From positions 4,622,053 to 4,686,052 of the forward strand of contig NC_020504.1 in NCBI RefSeq assembly GCF_000349325.1: 64,000 nucleotides of DNA, written 5' to 3'. This document shows positions 54,313 through 62,689 of this stretch, in pieces (position 1 is the stretch's first letter; every line of letters begins with the position of its first letter). Made by a program: the position numbers and the translations under genes. The notes under the pieces are model-generated. The model worked only from the letters and a program-made list of their open reading frames with translations, had not been told where the DNA came from and did not search any database. This DNA comes from Streptomyces davaonensis JCM 4913. GTDB lineage: Bacteria > Actinomycetota > Actinomycetes > Streptomycetales > Streptomycetaceae.

Positions 54313-54725
54313 CAGGAGTCACCCGTCGATGCCGAGCCGATGTCACCCCCGGCGGCGATGGACCGATCGCCGGAGGCCGTGACGTTCCGGGCAGCCTGCG
54401 GAGCACCGGAGGAAGGGGATGAGGGCGCCGCCCCCGAGCCACCCGACGCCCCATCTCCCGTCGACGCACTGCCGATGTTCCCGCCCGCCGCAATCGACCG
54501 CGCCCCGCTAGCCGTCACCGACGTCCCCCCACCGGACTCCGAAGAGCCCCGGAAGGACGCGTACACGGCGAGCGCCAGCCCGATCAGTCCCGCCGCTCCC
54601 CCGGCCACGCTCGCCCAGGGATCCGCCGCGTCGACATCGAGTGCGCCGCCCACGACCAGCCCCGCCGCTCCCGCGACACAGAGCCCGATCCCCGTCCACA
54701 TCAGCGCCTTCGCCCCAACTGCCAT
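54312..54725 (-). CDS. Two-TM membrane protein with two copies of the NB-ARC-partner motif
   Basis: 137 residues from the ATG at 54725. Two membrane segments (about 8-28 and 38-57) form a hairpin. A Ser/Gly/Pro-rich soluble tail then carries two near-identical motifs: ASGARSIAAGGNIGSASTGD at 72-91 and [20 protein letters not shown] at 117-136. The first ten residues of the second are identical to the N-terminal motif of the coupled NB-ARC protein ([10 protein letters not shown]). No enzymatic motif is present. By analogy with NLR-effector gene pairs, it may be the membrane-acting effector that is nucleated by the NTPase. A structural or anchoring role is the main alternative. Confidence 0.85.
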   Translation of the reverse strand: MAVGAKALMWTGIGLCVAGAAGLVVGGALDVDAADPWASVAGGAAGLIGLALAVYASFRGSSESGGGTSVTASGARSIAAGGNIGSASTGDGASGGSGAAPSSPSSGAPQAARNVTASGDRSIAAGGDIGSASTGDS

Positions 54726-54785
54726 ACGGCCATCATCGCGCCGCCGGTGGCCGGGTGGTGGGGGTTCCGGGGAGGATGCCGAGCC

Positions 54786-55520
54786 ATGACGACGAACGGA
54801 TGGGCGGGCGACGCGCTCCTGGCGGGGATCGTGCTGCTCGGCTCGTCCGTCCAGTGGCTGACCGGCATGGGCTTCGCGCTGGTCTCGGTACCGGCTCTGA
54901 TCCTGCTGCTGGGCCCGGCCCAGGGGGTGGTCCTCGCCAACTGCGCGGCCGGGGCGATCTGCATCGTGGGCCTGGCGGGTGGATGGCGACGAGTGCGCCC
55001 GCACGCGATGCTCCCCCTCTGCGCGGCAGCGGCGTGCACGGTGCCGGCCAGAACCTGGATGACCCGGCAACTCCCCGAGCCCTGGCTCCTGTTGGTCATG
55101 GGAGGACTGGTCACCGCGGCCGTACTGCTCGTCATGCGCGGCGCCCGGCTGCCGGCGTTGCGCGGAAAGCGCGGCGCGGTGGTCGCCGGTGCGGCGGGCG
55201 GGTTCATGAACTCGGCGGCGGGGGTGGGCGGTCCGCCGGTCTCCTTGTACGCCCTCAACGCGGGCTGGACGGTACGGGAGTTCGTACCGAACGCGATGTT
55301 CTACGGCGTGGTCGTCAACACCTTCTCCGTGGCCTCGAACGGGGCGCCGGAGCTGAGCGGGACGCGGTGGGCCCTGGTGGTCGCGGCGATGGGCGCGGGC
55401 GGGCTGATCGGCAGAGGGCTCGCCTCCCGAACACCGGAGAAGCGGGCCCGTCTGCTCGTACTGTCACTGGCCCTTGCGGGCGGGGTCACGGCCGTGACGA
55501 AGGGCCTGTGGGGCCTTTGA
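54786..55520 (+). CDS. TauE/SafE family anion exporter
   Basis: 244 residues from the ATG at 54786 (GGGGAGGA about 10 nt upstream). Seven to eight membrane segments in two halves, with the repeat-type motif GSSVQWLTGMGFALVSVPAL in the first and AAGGFMNSAAGVGGPPVSLYAL in the second, as in TauE/SafE (sulfite/organosulfonate) permeases. The substrate is unknown. It is divergent from the small membrane protein gene, only 60 bp away, and ends at a bidirectional terminator. Confidence 0.92.
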   Translation: MTTNGWAGDALLAGIVLLGSSVQWLTGMGFALVSVPALILLLGPAQGVVLANCAAGAICIVGLAGGWRRVRPHAMLPLCAAAACTVPARTWMTRQLPEPWLLLVMGGLVTAAVLLVMRGARLPALRGKRGAVVAGAAGGFMNSAAGVGGPPVSLYALNAGWTVREFVPNAMFYGVVVNTFSVASNGAPELSGTRWALVVAAMGAGGLIGRGLASRTPEKRARLLVLSLALAGGVTAVTKGLWGL

Positions 55521-55529
55521 ACAGGCCCC
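55510..55529. terminator. Bidirectional terminator between tauE-like and DUF5063 genes
   Basis: GGGGCCT (55510-55516), 6-nt loop, AGGCCCC (55523-55529). The loop includes the stop codon of the TauE-like gene, and the convergent DUF5063 gene ends at 55534. Confidence 0.6.
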
Positions 55530-55533
55530 GAAA

Positions 55534-56193
55534 CTACTTCAGCTCTCGGATCCCCAGCGGCCCGGCGATCTCCTCGGCCATGACCTTGCCCGCCTCGAAT
55601 TCGAGGGTGTCGTCGCCCACGGACTGGTCGGTGTCCAGGCCGTCGAGTTCTTCGAGCGGCTGGTTCAGGCGAATGTGGGCGAGGACGGACTGAAGCGCCC
55701 GCAGAGTCGCCGACGCCGTGGAGCCCCAGTTGGAGAAGTAGGAGAACTGCCACCACCACAGGGCCTCCGTGGTGCGGCCCGAGCGGTAGTGGGCCATGCC
55801 GTGGCGCAGGTCGGTGATGACATCCGCCAGGTCGTCGGAGATCCGGGCGGGTACCGGCGCCTTGCGGGGCTCGTAGGGGTCGAAGACCTCCGAGTAGACG
55901 TCCACCGGGTCGAGGATGCGGGCGAGGTGCTCGCGGAGTTCGTCGACGTCCGGCTCCGGGCCCAGGTCGGGCTCGTAGCGCTCCTCGGGGACGATGTCCT
56001 CGTGCGCGCCCAGGCGACCGCCGGCCAGCAGCAGCTGGGAGACCTCCAGCAGCAGGAAGGGGATCGCCGATTCCGGCTCGTCGCCCTTCGCCACCTCGGT
56101 GACTGCTACGAGGAAGCTCTCTACCTGGTCCGCGATCTGGACCACGAAGTCGTCCGGGTCCTGCGTCGTCGCGTGCAGCGTGGCGTCAGACAT
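55534..56193 (-). CDS. DUF5063 domain protein
   Basis: 219 residues from the ATG at 56193, which overlaps the recR stop by 8 bp. The N-terminal helix [20 protein letters not shown], the aromatic cluster [23 protein letters not shown] and the acidic tail fit DUF5063, a family of unknown function found beside recR in actinobacteria. The tight coupling suggests a role connected with RecR-dependent repair or simply co-expression. No catalytic motif is visible. Confidence 0.9.
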   Translation of the reverse strand: MSDATLHATTQDPDDFVVQIADQVESFLVAVTEVAKGDEPESAIPFLLLEVSQLLLAGGRLGAHEDIVPEERYEPDLGPEPDVDELREHLARILDPVDVYSEVFDPYEPRKAPVPARISDDLADVITDLRHGMAHYRSGRTTEALWWWQFSYFSNWGSTASATLRALQSVLAHIRLNQPLEELDGLDTDQSVGDDTLEFEAGKVMAEEIAGPLGIRELK

Positions 56194-56785
56194 CTAGGAG
56201 TCGTCTCCCCTCGAAGGCGCGGCCGAGTGTGACCTCGTCCGCGTATTCCAGGTCCCCACCCACCGGGAGGCCGCTGGCCAGGCGGGTGACCTTGAGGCCC
56301 ATGGGCTTGATCATGCGGGCGAGGTACGTGGCCGTGGCCTCGCCTTCCAGATTCGGGTCCGTGGCCAGGATCAGCTCCGTGACCGTCCCGTCGGCCAACC
56401 GCGCGAGAAGTTCTCGTATACGGAGATCGTCGGGGCCCACGCCCTCGATGGGGCTGATCGCGCCGCCCAGGACGTGGTAGCGGCCGCGGAACTCACGGGT
56501 CCGCTCGATCGCGACCACGTCCTTCGGCTCCTCCACCACACAGATGACGGAGGCGTCGCGGCGGGCGTCCCGGCAGATGTTGCAGAACTCTTCCTGGGCG
56601 ACATTGCCGCAGGTCGCGCAGAAGCGGACCTTCGCCTTGACCTCCATGAGGGCCTGCGCGAGGCGCCGTACGTCCGTCGGTTCCGCCTGGAGGATGTGGA
56701 AGGCGATCCGCTGCGCGCTCTTGGGACCGACGCCGGGCAGCCGACCCAGCTCGTCGATCAGGTCCTGAACCACGCCTTCGTACAA
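56186..56785 (-). CDS. recR: Recombination protein RecR
   Basis: 199 residues from a TTG at 56785 (AAGGAC upstream), the family's usual length. The N-terminal helix-hairpin-helix [17 protein letters not shown], a zinc finger with C56, C59, C68 and C71 (FCATCG...FCNIC) and the Toprim domain ([14 protein letters not shown], with [13 protein letters not shown]) are all present. RecR works with RecF/RecO to load RecA at gapped DNA. It lies downstream of ybaB, as in most bacteria, and overlaps DUF5063. Confidence 0.97.
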   Translation of the reverse strand: MYEGVVQDLIDELGRLPGVGPKSAQRIAFHILQAEPTDVRRLAQALMEVKAKVRFCATCGNVAQEEFCNICRDARRDASVICVVEEPKDVVAIERTREFRGRYHVLGGAISPIEGVGPDDLRIRELLARLADGTVTELILATDPNLEGEATATYLARMIKPMGLKVTRLASGLPVGGDLEYADEVTLGRAFEGRRLLDV

Positions 56786-56844
56786 CGGACTGCCGTCCTT
56801 CCTGGGGTTCCTTCACTACGTACGGTAGAGGGCCCACCGCTGTC

Positions 56845-57183
56845 TTAGAAAGGCAGGCCGGGAATGCCGCCGCCGAGGCCCTGGGCGAGCGGGCCGAGCT
56901 TCTGCTGCTGGAGGGTCTGGGCGTTCTCGTTGGCCGCCTGGACGGCGGCGACGATCAGGTCGGCGAGGGTGTCGGTGTCCTCCGGGTCCACCGCCTTCGG
57001 GTCGATCTTGAGGGCGCGGAGTTCGCCGGCGCCGGTGACGGTCGCCCTGACCAGGCCGCCGCCCGCCTGGCCGTCGACCTCGGTCCTCGCCAGTTCCTCC
57101 TGGGCGTTCGCCAGGTCCTGCTGCATCTTCTGGGCCTGCTGGAGCAGCTGCTGCATATTGGGCTGGCCACCACCGGGGATCAC
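56845..57183 (-). CDS. YbaB/EbfC nucleoid-associated protein
   Basis: 112 residues from GTG at 57183 with AGGAG 8 nt upstream. The Met/Gln-rich helix [22 protein letters not shown] and the beta segment [23 protein letters not shown] are typical. YbaB forms a tweezer-like dimer that binds DNA and influences nucleoid structure. It is next to recR as usual; dnaX, the common upstream neighbour in other phyla, is not here. The gap to recR is 59 bp. Confidence 0.95.
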   Translation of the reverse strand: MIPGGGQPNMQQLLQQAQKMQQDLANAQEELARTEVDGQAGGGLVRATVTGAGELRALKIDPKAVDPEDTDTLADLIVAAVQAANENAQTLQQQKLGPLAQGLGGGIPGLPF

Positions 57184-57434
57184 GATCAGCTCCTCTTCCC
57201 GTATTCCCTACTGATTTTCCCGTTCGGCACGAGCCTACGTGGTCGGCGCAGGCATCGCCCCGGCACTCTTTCGAGTGAGGCGAATGGGAGGCCTATACCT
57301 GATCAAGGGCCACTTCCGAGCGGAAAAGCGGCGAAAGGCATCCCTTCGCCACCCATTGGGCGGTAGGAAGGGTCCGGCGCATCAGCAGCAGGCGTCACGG
57401 AATGTGATCGGTCGGACCAGGTAGGGAGTGCCGG

Positions 57435-58145
57435 GTGGGTCAGCCGGAGATGCAGCCCGAGTATCCGCCGGGCGATCTGACCGGGCGGGCGTTTCCGCTC
57501 GGTGACTGGGGTGAGCCCGCGGTGCGGCTGGACGAGCTGTACCAGTGGGTGGAGCGCGGGGCGCTCGACACGGCGGCCTGGTATCTCGCTGACCGGGTGT
57601 GGAAGCGGCGGGGGGCCCAGGCGCTGCGCGGGGGTGCGGCGGTGGGGGCGGTGTCGGGGGCCGCGCTGCCGCTGCTGGATCTGACCGGGGTGATGGGCGG
57701 GGTGGCCCCGTGGGGGTATCTGGCGCTACTGCTGGCGGTCGCGTGTGTGGGGGTGGACCGGTTCTTCGGGGTCACGTCCGGGTGGATAAGGGATGTGGCC
57801 ACGGCGCAGGCGGTGCAGCGGCGGCTTCAGGTTCTCCAGTTCGACTGGGCGTCGGAGAGTGTGCGCGAGGTTCTGGGGCCCGCGGAGGGGACGGCGAGCG
57901 AGGCGACCGAGCGGTGTCTCGGGGTGCTGCGGCGGTTCTCGGAGGACGTGACGGAGTTGGTGCGCACGGAGACGGCGGACTGGATGGTGGAGTTCCGCAC
58001 GGGTTCGGCACCCATGGGCATCCAAGGTGCGGTGACGGGCGGCGCCCGCCAGGACGGAACGGTCGTCCACGGCCGCTTCCCGATGCCCCCCGGCGGCACG
58101 GCCCGCCCGAACATGCCCCGCCAGCGCCCGCCGGAGCCGCGCTGA
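57435..58145 (+). CDS. SLATT-domain two-TM protein
   Basis: 236 residues from GTG at 57435 with GGGAG 9 nt upstream. A helical N-terminus (VRLDELYQWVERGALDTAAWYLADR) leads to two membrane segments at about 66-84 and 92-110, then a helical domain (AQAVQRRLQVLQFDWASESV, CLGVLRRFSEDVTELVRTETADW) and a Pro/Gly-rich tail. This is the SLATT pattern, a 2TM effector domain that in other genomes is linked to nucleotide-sensing (SMODS/SLOG) defence. No such partner is adjacent here, and the gene seems part of the conserved recR-ybaB neighbourhood, so a housekeeping role is equally possible. Confidence 0.8.
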   Translation: MGQPEMQPEYPPGDLTGRAFPLGDWGEPAVRLDELYQWVERGALDTAAWYLADRVWKRRGAQALRGGAAVGAVSGAALPLLDLTGVMGGVAPWGYLALLLAVACVGVDRFFGVTSGWIRDVATAQAVQRRLQVLQFDWASESVREVLGPAEGTASEATERCLGVLRRFSEDVTELVRTETADWMVEFRTGSAPMGIQGAVTGGARQDGTVVHGRFPMPPGGTARPNMPRQRPPEPR

Positions 58146-58148
58146 CGA

Positions 58149-59699
58149 TCAGCCCGTACCTCCGCACAGGCGTTCGCCCTCCGGGGTCGTGCAGGGGACG
58201 TGGTCATGGTCCTGGATGCCCGCTTCGCCGTGGTCCCTTATGTAGTCGAGGAAGCTGCCCGCGAGGGTGCCGCCCTGGGGGTCGCCGTAGGTGTAGGCGT
58301 ACTCCACCCCGTAGTACGGGTAGGGGGTTCGCGGGCGTTCGATCGCCTCCACCGATGCCGTCGCGCCCTCCAACGGGACCTTGACCACGTCCGGCCGGCC
58401 CGTCGCCAGGTTCAGCTCGCTGTAGCCGATCGCGCCCCGTATCGCCGCGGCCTTCTCCAGCACCTCCTCCGTGGAGTCCAGTTCGCAGCGCACCGGTGCC
58501 GAGCGGTCGGCCTGGATGTCGCAGTCCAGGGAGGTGCTCGGTACGCCCTCCCAGGCGCCGCCCAGCACCTGGTCCTGGAAGACCTGCCGGGTGCCGGAGT
58601 CCGCGTCGCGGCTCACCAGGACCACCCGCCAGTGCGGCAGGCTCGGGTCCAGCTCGTCCCAGTAGTCGATCTCACCCGCGTAGACGCTTCTGACGTCGGC
58701 GAGGGAGAGTCCGCCGGCGGGGAGCTTCAGGCTGTCGTTCACCACGAGTGTGAAGACCGACACGGCGATGGGCTGGGGCGTCAGCTCATCGCCCGCTCGT
58801 TTGCTCGCCCCGTCATGGAACGCGATCATCGACGACCGGCGGCTTCCCGACTCGCCCTTCAGCGCGGCCAGTTCGCCCACCCCCGCCGAACTTCCCCGGT
58901 CCTCCACGGTGATCTCGGCGCCCTCGCAGTCCTTCTCGTAGTCCTTCTCCAGGTCCCGTACGACCGGCGCGAACGCCGTCGAACCGGTGATCGTCAGCGT
59001 GCCCTTCTCGCAGCCGAGCGGCGGGGTGTCGTCGCGGACGACGACCATCGTGGAGAGGGTGAGGACCGAGACCGTGAGCATGATGGTGATCAGCCGGGCC
59101 GCACGGCTGAACAGCGGCGGCTTGTCGTCCGGCGTCGCGCTGCGGTTGGGGTGCACCTCGCCGTCGCGGATACCGCCGATCAGCCGGATGTCCCGGCCGA
59201 CGTCACCGCCCGACAGCAGCACCAGCAGCTTGAAGTGCTCGCCCCGGTTGAGCGGGACGCGCGGGATGCGCAGGGTGTTGCCGCCGTTGTCGTAGCCGAA
59301 GCCCGCGTGCGGGGTGAAGTGGCTCATCAGATGGTCGGTGCCGGGCGGCTGGGTGACGGAGACACCGCGGATGCTGCGGTCCGTGAACTGGACGGTCAGG
59401 CCGTGCAGTTCACGGCTCGTGTAGTCCTCGTGGCCGATGCCCTGCGAACCGTCGTTCTCGACGCGCAGCAGCACCAGGGTCGCCTGGTGCATCCCGGGTG
59501 CCTCGTCGAAGAGGCCGAGCCGGACATTGGCGCGGCCGGAGGTCACGTCGTCGCCGATGGGGTTGTCCATCTGGACGCGGTAACCGATCCGCTTGCGCCG
59601 CGGCACCCGGCGCTCGTACCAGACCATGACGGCCGACGCCACGATGCCGGCCACCGCCGTCGCCACGGCCACGACGTTCTCTGCGCTCAACAACTCCAT
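58149..59699 (-). CDS. Membrane-tethered PstS-like substrate-binding protein
   Basis: 516 residues from the ATG at 59699. An N-terminal membrane segment (about 7-27), a beta-rich domain of about 180 residues of unknown fold, a second membrane segment at about 205-225, then a phosphate-binding-like type-2 periplasmic domain. That domain has LTITGSTAFAPVVRDLEKDY, VEDRGSSAGVGELAAL and VSRDADSGTRQVFQDQ, all matching PstS ligand loops. The C-terminal part holds cysteine pairs. No permease or ATPase is adjacent, so it more likely senses or scavenges a phosphate-like anion. The Ser/Thr kinase gene lies directly upstream on the same strand. Confidence 0.85.
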   Translation of the reverse strand: MELLSAENVVAVATAVAGIVASAVMVWYERRVPRRKRIGYRVQMDNPIGDDVTSGRANVRLGLFDEAPGMHQATLVLLRVENDGSQGIGHEDYTSRELHGLTVQFTDRSIRGVSVTQPPGTDHLMSHFTPHAGFGYDNGGNTLRIPRVPLNRGEHFKLLVLLSGGDVGRDIRLIGGIRDGEVHPNRSATPDDKPPLFSRAARLITIMLTVSVLTLSTMVVVRDDTPPLGCEKGTLTITGSTAFAPVVRDLEKDYEKDCEGAEITVEDRGSSAGVGELAALKGESGSRRSSMIAFHDGASKRAGDELTPQPIAVSVFTLVVNDSLKLPAGGLSLADVRSVYAGEIDYWDELDPSLPHWRVVLVSRDADSGTRQVFQDQVLGGAWEGVPSTSLDCDIQADRSAPVRCELDSTEEVLEKAAAIRGAIGYSELNLATGRPDVVKVPLEGATASVEAIERPRTPYPYYGVEYAYTYGDPQGGTLAGSFLDYIRDHGEAGIQDHDHVPCTTPEGERLCGGTG

Positions 59700-59828
59700 C
59701 GGGTGCCCCCGCCGCTCCCTGGAGCCGGACAATTGTGCGGACACCTTATGTTCGGGGGGTGAGGGATTCCGTTTCCGTCCGCAGATGTTCGCCGAGCATT
59801 CAACTGGCCATGAAGTACGACGAGTTGG

Positions 59829-61784
59829 TCATTCCTTGGCGTACGTCAGCCTCTCGCCGGTGTCGGTGTTCACCCGCTCCAGCGTGCCGTCCCCGAGCAG
59901 CGTGAGCTCCGTCGCGGCGCCCGGGGTGCAGGAGGAGGCAGGTTCGCCGACGGTGACGGTGGACGGGCCGATCGCCAACGGGCCGTCCCCGGCGGGCGCT
60001 TGGGTCAGTGTCGCCTGGAAGACGCAGTGGTAGTCCGTGCCGTCCGCGACGAGGGAGAGCACGGTGTCGCCCACCTCGCCCTGCCGGATGGTGAGTCGGC
60101 GGGTGTGATGGCCCGCGTCGTTGTCGAGGGCGGTGGACCAGGTGCCGAGGTAGCCGGTGGGGATCGCACCGTCCGCGGGCGCGGAGGACGAGTCGCCGGG
60201 ACTCGGGTCACCGGTCGTCGGACCCGGGGTCACGGGCGCGCTGGACTGCGGGGAGGCGGTGGGCGTGCCGTCGGTGCCGCGGCCCTCGGTGCCGTCGTCG
60301 TCGGACCCGTTCATCAGCGCGTACACCGACCCTCCGGCGGCCACCGCCACGACGAGCGCGACGGCGAGCAGCAGCGCGGTGGAACGGCCGTTGCGCCGCG
60401 AGGTCTCCGGCGGCGGGACAGGAGGACCGTACGGCGGAGTGGAGCCGTAGGGCGGGGTGGAGTAGGAGGCAGGCGGGGCCTGGTAGGCGGGGTGGGGATA
60501 GCCGTACGACGGATGGGCGGGACCCGGATGGGGCGGTGCGGTGTGAGCGGATGCCGGAGGCACGGGCGCGCCGAACGCCCCGGCCTGCGGGCCACCCGGA
60601 GCACCTGGCGCACCCGGCAGCGCCGCAGGCATCGGCGGCGGTGTCTCCCCCGGCCCCGCCGTCACCGTGGGAAGGTGCCCCATGGGCCCGCCCACCCCCG
60701 GCTCCCCCGGAGCGGGCGGCCCCACCGGCAGGCCCCCGAGCCGCACGGTCCCGGCGTCATCGGCGGCGGCCGCATGCTCCGGCGACCCCTCACCCCGCGC
60801 GCCTCCCCCCACCGGTTCGGGCGCCCCCGAATCACTGCCACCGACCTCGGTCGCCCCGTCGCCCACCGGATCCTCGGCGTCCAGCAACCCCACCGCATGG
60901 CGCCCGAGTTGGGCCACCAGCGCGCTCGGCAGCCAGGGGTCGCGGGAGCGGCCGTCGGAGACGGTGTCCTCCGCGCCGGTGTGCTCCAGGATGCGGGCGA
61001 GAGTCGGTCGTGCCGCCGGGTCCTTGCGCAGGCAGTCGCGGACCAGGTCGGCGATGCCCTCCGGCACCTCCTCCAGGTCCGGTTCCTCCTGGGCGATGCG
61101 GAACATCAGCGCATGCACACCGCTGCCCCCGGCGCCGAAGGGAAGGCGGCCGGTGGCGGCGTAGGCGAGGACGGAGCCGAGGCAGAAGACGTCGCACGCG
61201 GGCGTGATGCGGTCACCGCGCACCTGCTCGGGCGCCATGAACCCTGGCGAGCCGACGAGCGCGCCGGTGTGGGTGAGGCCGGATTCGGCGACCGTCTCCA
61301 GGGCCCGCGCGATACCGAAGTCGATGACGCGCGGCCCGTCGATGGTGACGAGGACATTGGACGGCTTCAGGTCCCGGTGGACGATCCCGGCGGCGTGGAT
61401 GTCGGTGAGCGCGTGGGCGAGCCCGGCGGCGAGGATCCGTACCGAACGCTCGGGCAGCGCCCCGTGGTCGTGCCCGACGACCCGCTCCAGGCTGGGCCCG
61501 GCGACATAGCCGGTGGCCACCCACGGCACGGCGGCCTCGGTGTCGGCGTCGAGCACGGGCGCCGTCCAGTACCCGCCGACCTCCCGCGCGGCCTGCACCT
61601 CCTGCCGGAACCGCGCCCGGAACTCCTCCTGCACGGCAAGTTCCGCCCGCACCAGCTTCACCGCGACGGTGCGCCCCCGCTCGGACCGCGCGAGATACAC
61701 CTGCCCCATACCGCCGGCCCCGAGCCGCGCGATGAGCCGATAAGCACCGATGCGCTGCGGATCCCCCGGCCCCAACTGATCCAT
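59829..61784 (-). CDS. Membrane Ser/Thr protein kinase (PknB-like)
   Basis: 651 residues from the ATG at 61784 (GGGGGAGG upstream); the open frame continues far upstream as a shadow. The kinase domain has glycine loop GAGGMGQVYLA (22-32), K43 in VAVKLV, HRDLKPSN (H136, D138) and D155-F-G, plus GSPGFMAPEQVRG in the activation segment. A 200-residue Pro/Gly/Ala/Tyr-rich linker follows, then one membrane segment at about 480-503 and an outer domain of about 145 residues with cysteines but no PASTA repeats. It phosphorylates cytoplasmic targets on an outside cue; both are unknown. Possibly co-transcribed with the PstS-like gene. Confidence 0.93.
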   Translation of the reverse strand: MDQLGPGDPQRIGAYRLIARLGAGGMGQVYLARSERGRTVAVKLVRAELAVQEEFRARFRQEVQAAREVGGYWTAPVLDADTEAAVPWVATGYVAGPSLERVVGHDHGALPERSVRILAAGLAHALTDIHAAGIVHRDLKPSNVLVTIDGPRVIDFGIARALETVAESGLTHTGALVGSPGFMAPEQVRGDRITPACDVFCLGSVLAYAATGRLPFGAGGSGVHALMFRIAQEEPDLEEVPEGIADLVRDCLRKDPAARPTLARILEHTGAEDTVSDGRSRDPWLPSALVAQLGRHAVGLLDAEDPVGDGATEVGGSDSGAPEPVGGGARGEGSPEHAAAADDAGTVRLGGLPVGPPAPGEPGVGGPMGHLPTVTAGPGETPPPMPAALPGAPGAPGGPQAGAFGAPVPPASAHTAPPHPGPAHPSYGYPHPAYQAPPASYSTPPYGSTPPYGPPVPPPETSRRNGRSTALLLAVALVVAVAAGGSVYALMNGSDDDGTEGRGTDGTPTASPQSSAPVTPGPTTGDPSPGDSSSAPADGAIPTGYLGTWSTALDNDAGHHTRRLTIRQGEVGDTVLSLVADGTDYHCVFQATLTQAPAGDGPLAIGPSTVTVGEPASSCTPGAATELTLLGDGTLERVNTDTGERLTYAKE

Positions 61785-61915
61785 CCAGGCCCCTCCCCCG
61801 AAACGCCCCCTACGACGGACCCACAGTCTTACAGACCGTCCAGGGTGTCCAGTAAGAGCCTCGGAGGTACGGAAATCCCAGGTCAGGCCGCAGAGTTCCG
61901 CAGTCGATGGCCCGC

Positions 61916-62566
61916 TCAGCTGAAGATGATCATCGACCCCTGCGCCAGACTCCGCGTAGCCGCCGCATGCAGCCCCAGCCACACGTGCCGTTCGCGGGCG
62001 AAGGGGCTCGGGTCGTACGGGGCGGGGATGGCCGGTTCTTCCAACTCCGTCGGGGCGAGGGGTGGTTGGGGGGCCGCCGGTGGGTTGGCAGGGTCGATGC
62101 CGATCGAGGGGGCCACGAATTCCAGTTCCCTGAGGAGGGTCTGGGAGGAGCCCAAGGGGCCGCCGCCGGCGAGGAGTTCGTCGCTGGAGAGGGGGTGCGG
62201 GAAGTCCACGGGGACGTACGCGCCCGCGTGGTCGTAGTGCCAGACCAGGTGGGATTGCTGGGCCGTGCCCTCGAACATCTCCAGGAGCTGCTCGTAGTCG
62301 CCGCCCAGTTCGTCCACCGGCGTCACCGGCAGGCCGCACACCTGGAGGAGGTAGGCGCGGCGCAGGAAGTGCAGCGCGTCGTAGTCGAACCCGGCCACCG
62401 GGGCGACCTCGCCGGACAGGCCCGGCATGTACTGGTACACCGGCACCGGCGGGAGCCCGGCCTCGGCGAGCACCTTGTTGTATTGCGCGAGTTCCTCGGC
62501 GAACGGGTTGTCGGGGGTGTGGCACAACACATCCACGAGCGGTACCAGCCACAGGTCACAGGCCAA
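61916..62566 (-). CDS. Conserved hypothetical protein
   Basis: 216 residues from a TTG at 62566, supported by AGGAG 8 nt upstream. The sequence has no membrane segment and no catalytic signature. Notable features are an aromatic centre (HLVWHYDHAGAYVPVDFPHPL), the middle FDYDALHFLRRAYLLQVCGLP and a Pro-rich segment NPPAAPQPPLAPTELEEPAIPAP. I do not recognise a family; the codon pattern and the ribosome site support a real gene. It lies alone between the kinase and GntR genes. Confidence 0.75.
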   Translation of the reverse strand: MACDLWLVPLVDVLCHTPDNPFAEELAQYNKVLAEAGLPPVPVYQYMPGLSGEVAPVAGFDYDALHFLRRAYLLQVCGLPVTPVDELGGDYEQLLEMFEGTAQQSHLVWHYDHAGAYVPVDFPHPLSSDELLAGGGPLGSSQTLLRELEFVAPSIGIDPANPPAAPQPPLAPTELEEPAIPAPYDPSPFARERHVWLGLHAAATRSLAQGSMIIFS

Positions 62567-62689
62567 AAGAGGACTCCTCGCCTAGCTCGGCGTAGTGCGA
62601 CGGGAATGGAAGAGTAATCGGTACGGCCCGGGGTGAAACCCCCCAGTACCGGTCGTGGGCCGGATGGTGCCTGTCCCATACCCCGACAC

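Noticed and set aside
57184..57434. A small RNA (SRP RNA or 6S-like) between ybaB and the SLATT gene
   Set aside because: No SRP-type conserved loop (such as GGAAGCAGCC) or long 6S-like bubble was found. Only a short imperfect hairpin at 57330-57350 is present.
59829..62552. A 907-codon extension of the Ser/Thr kinase frame
   Set aside because: The kinase domain starts at the ATG at 61784 with a good ribosome site. The upstream part lies inside the adjacent hypothetical gene in another phase and has no domain.
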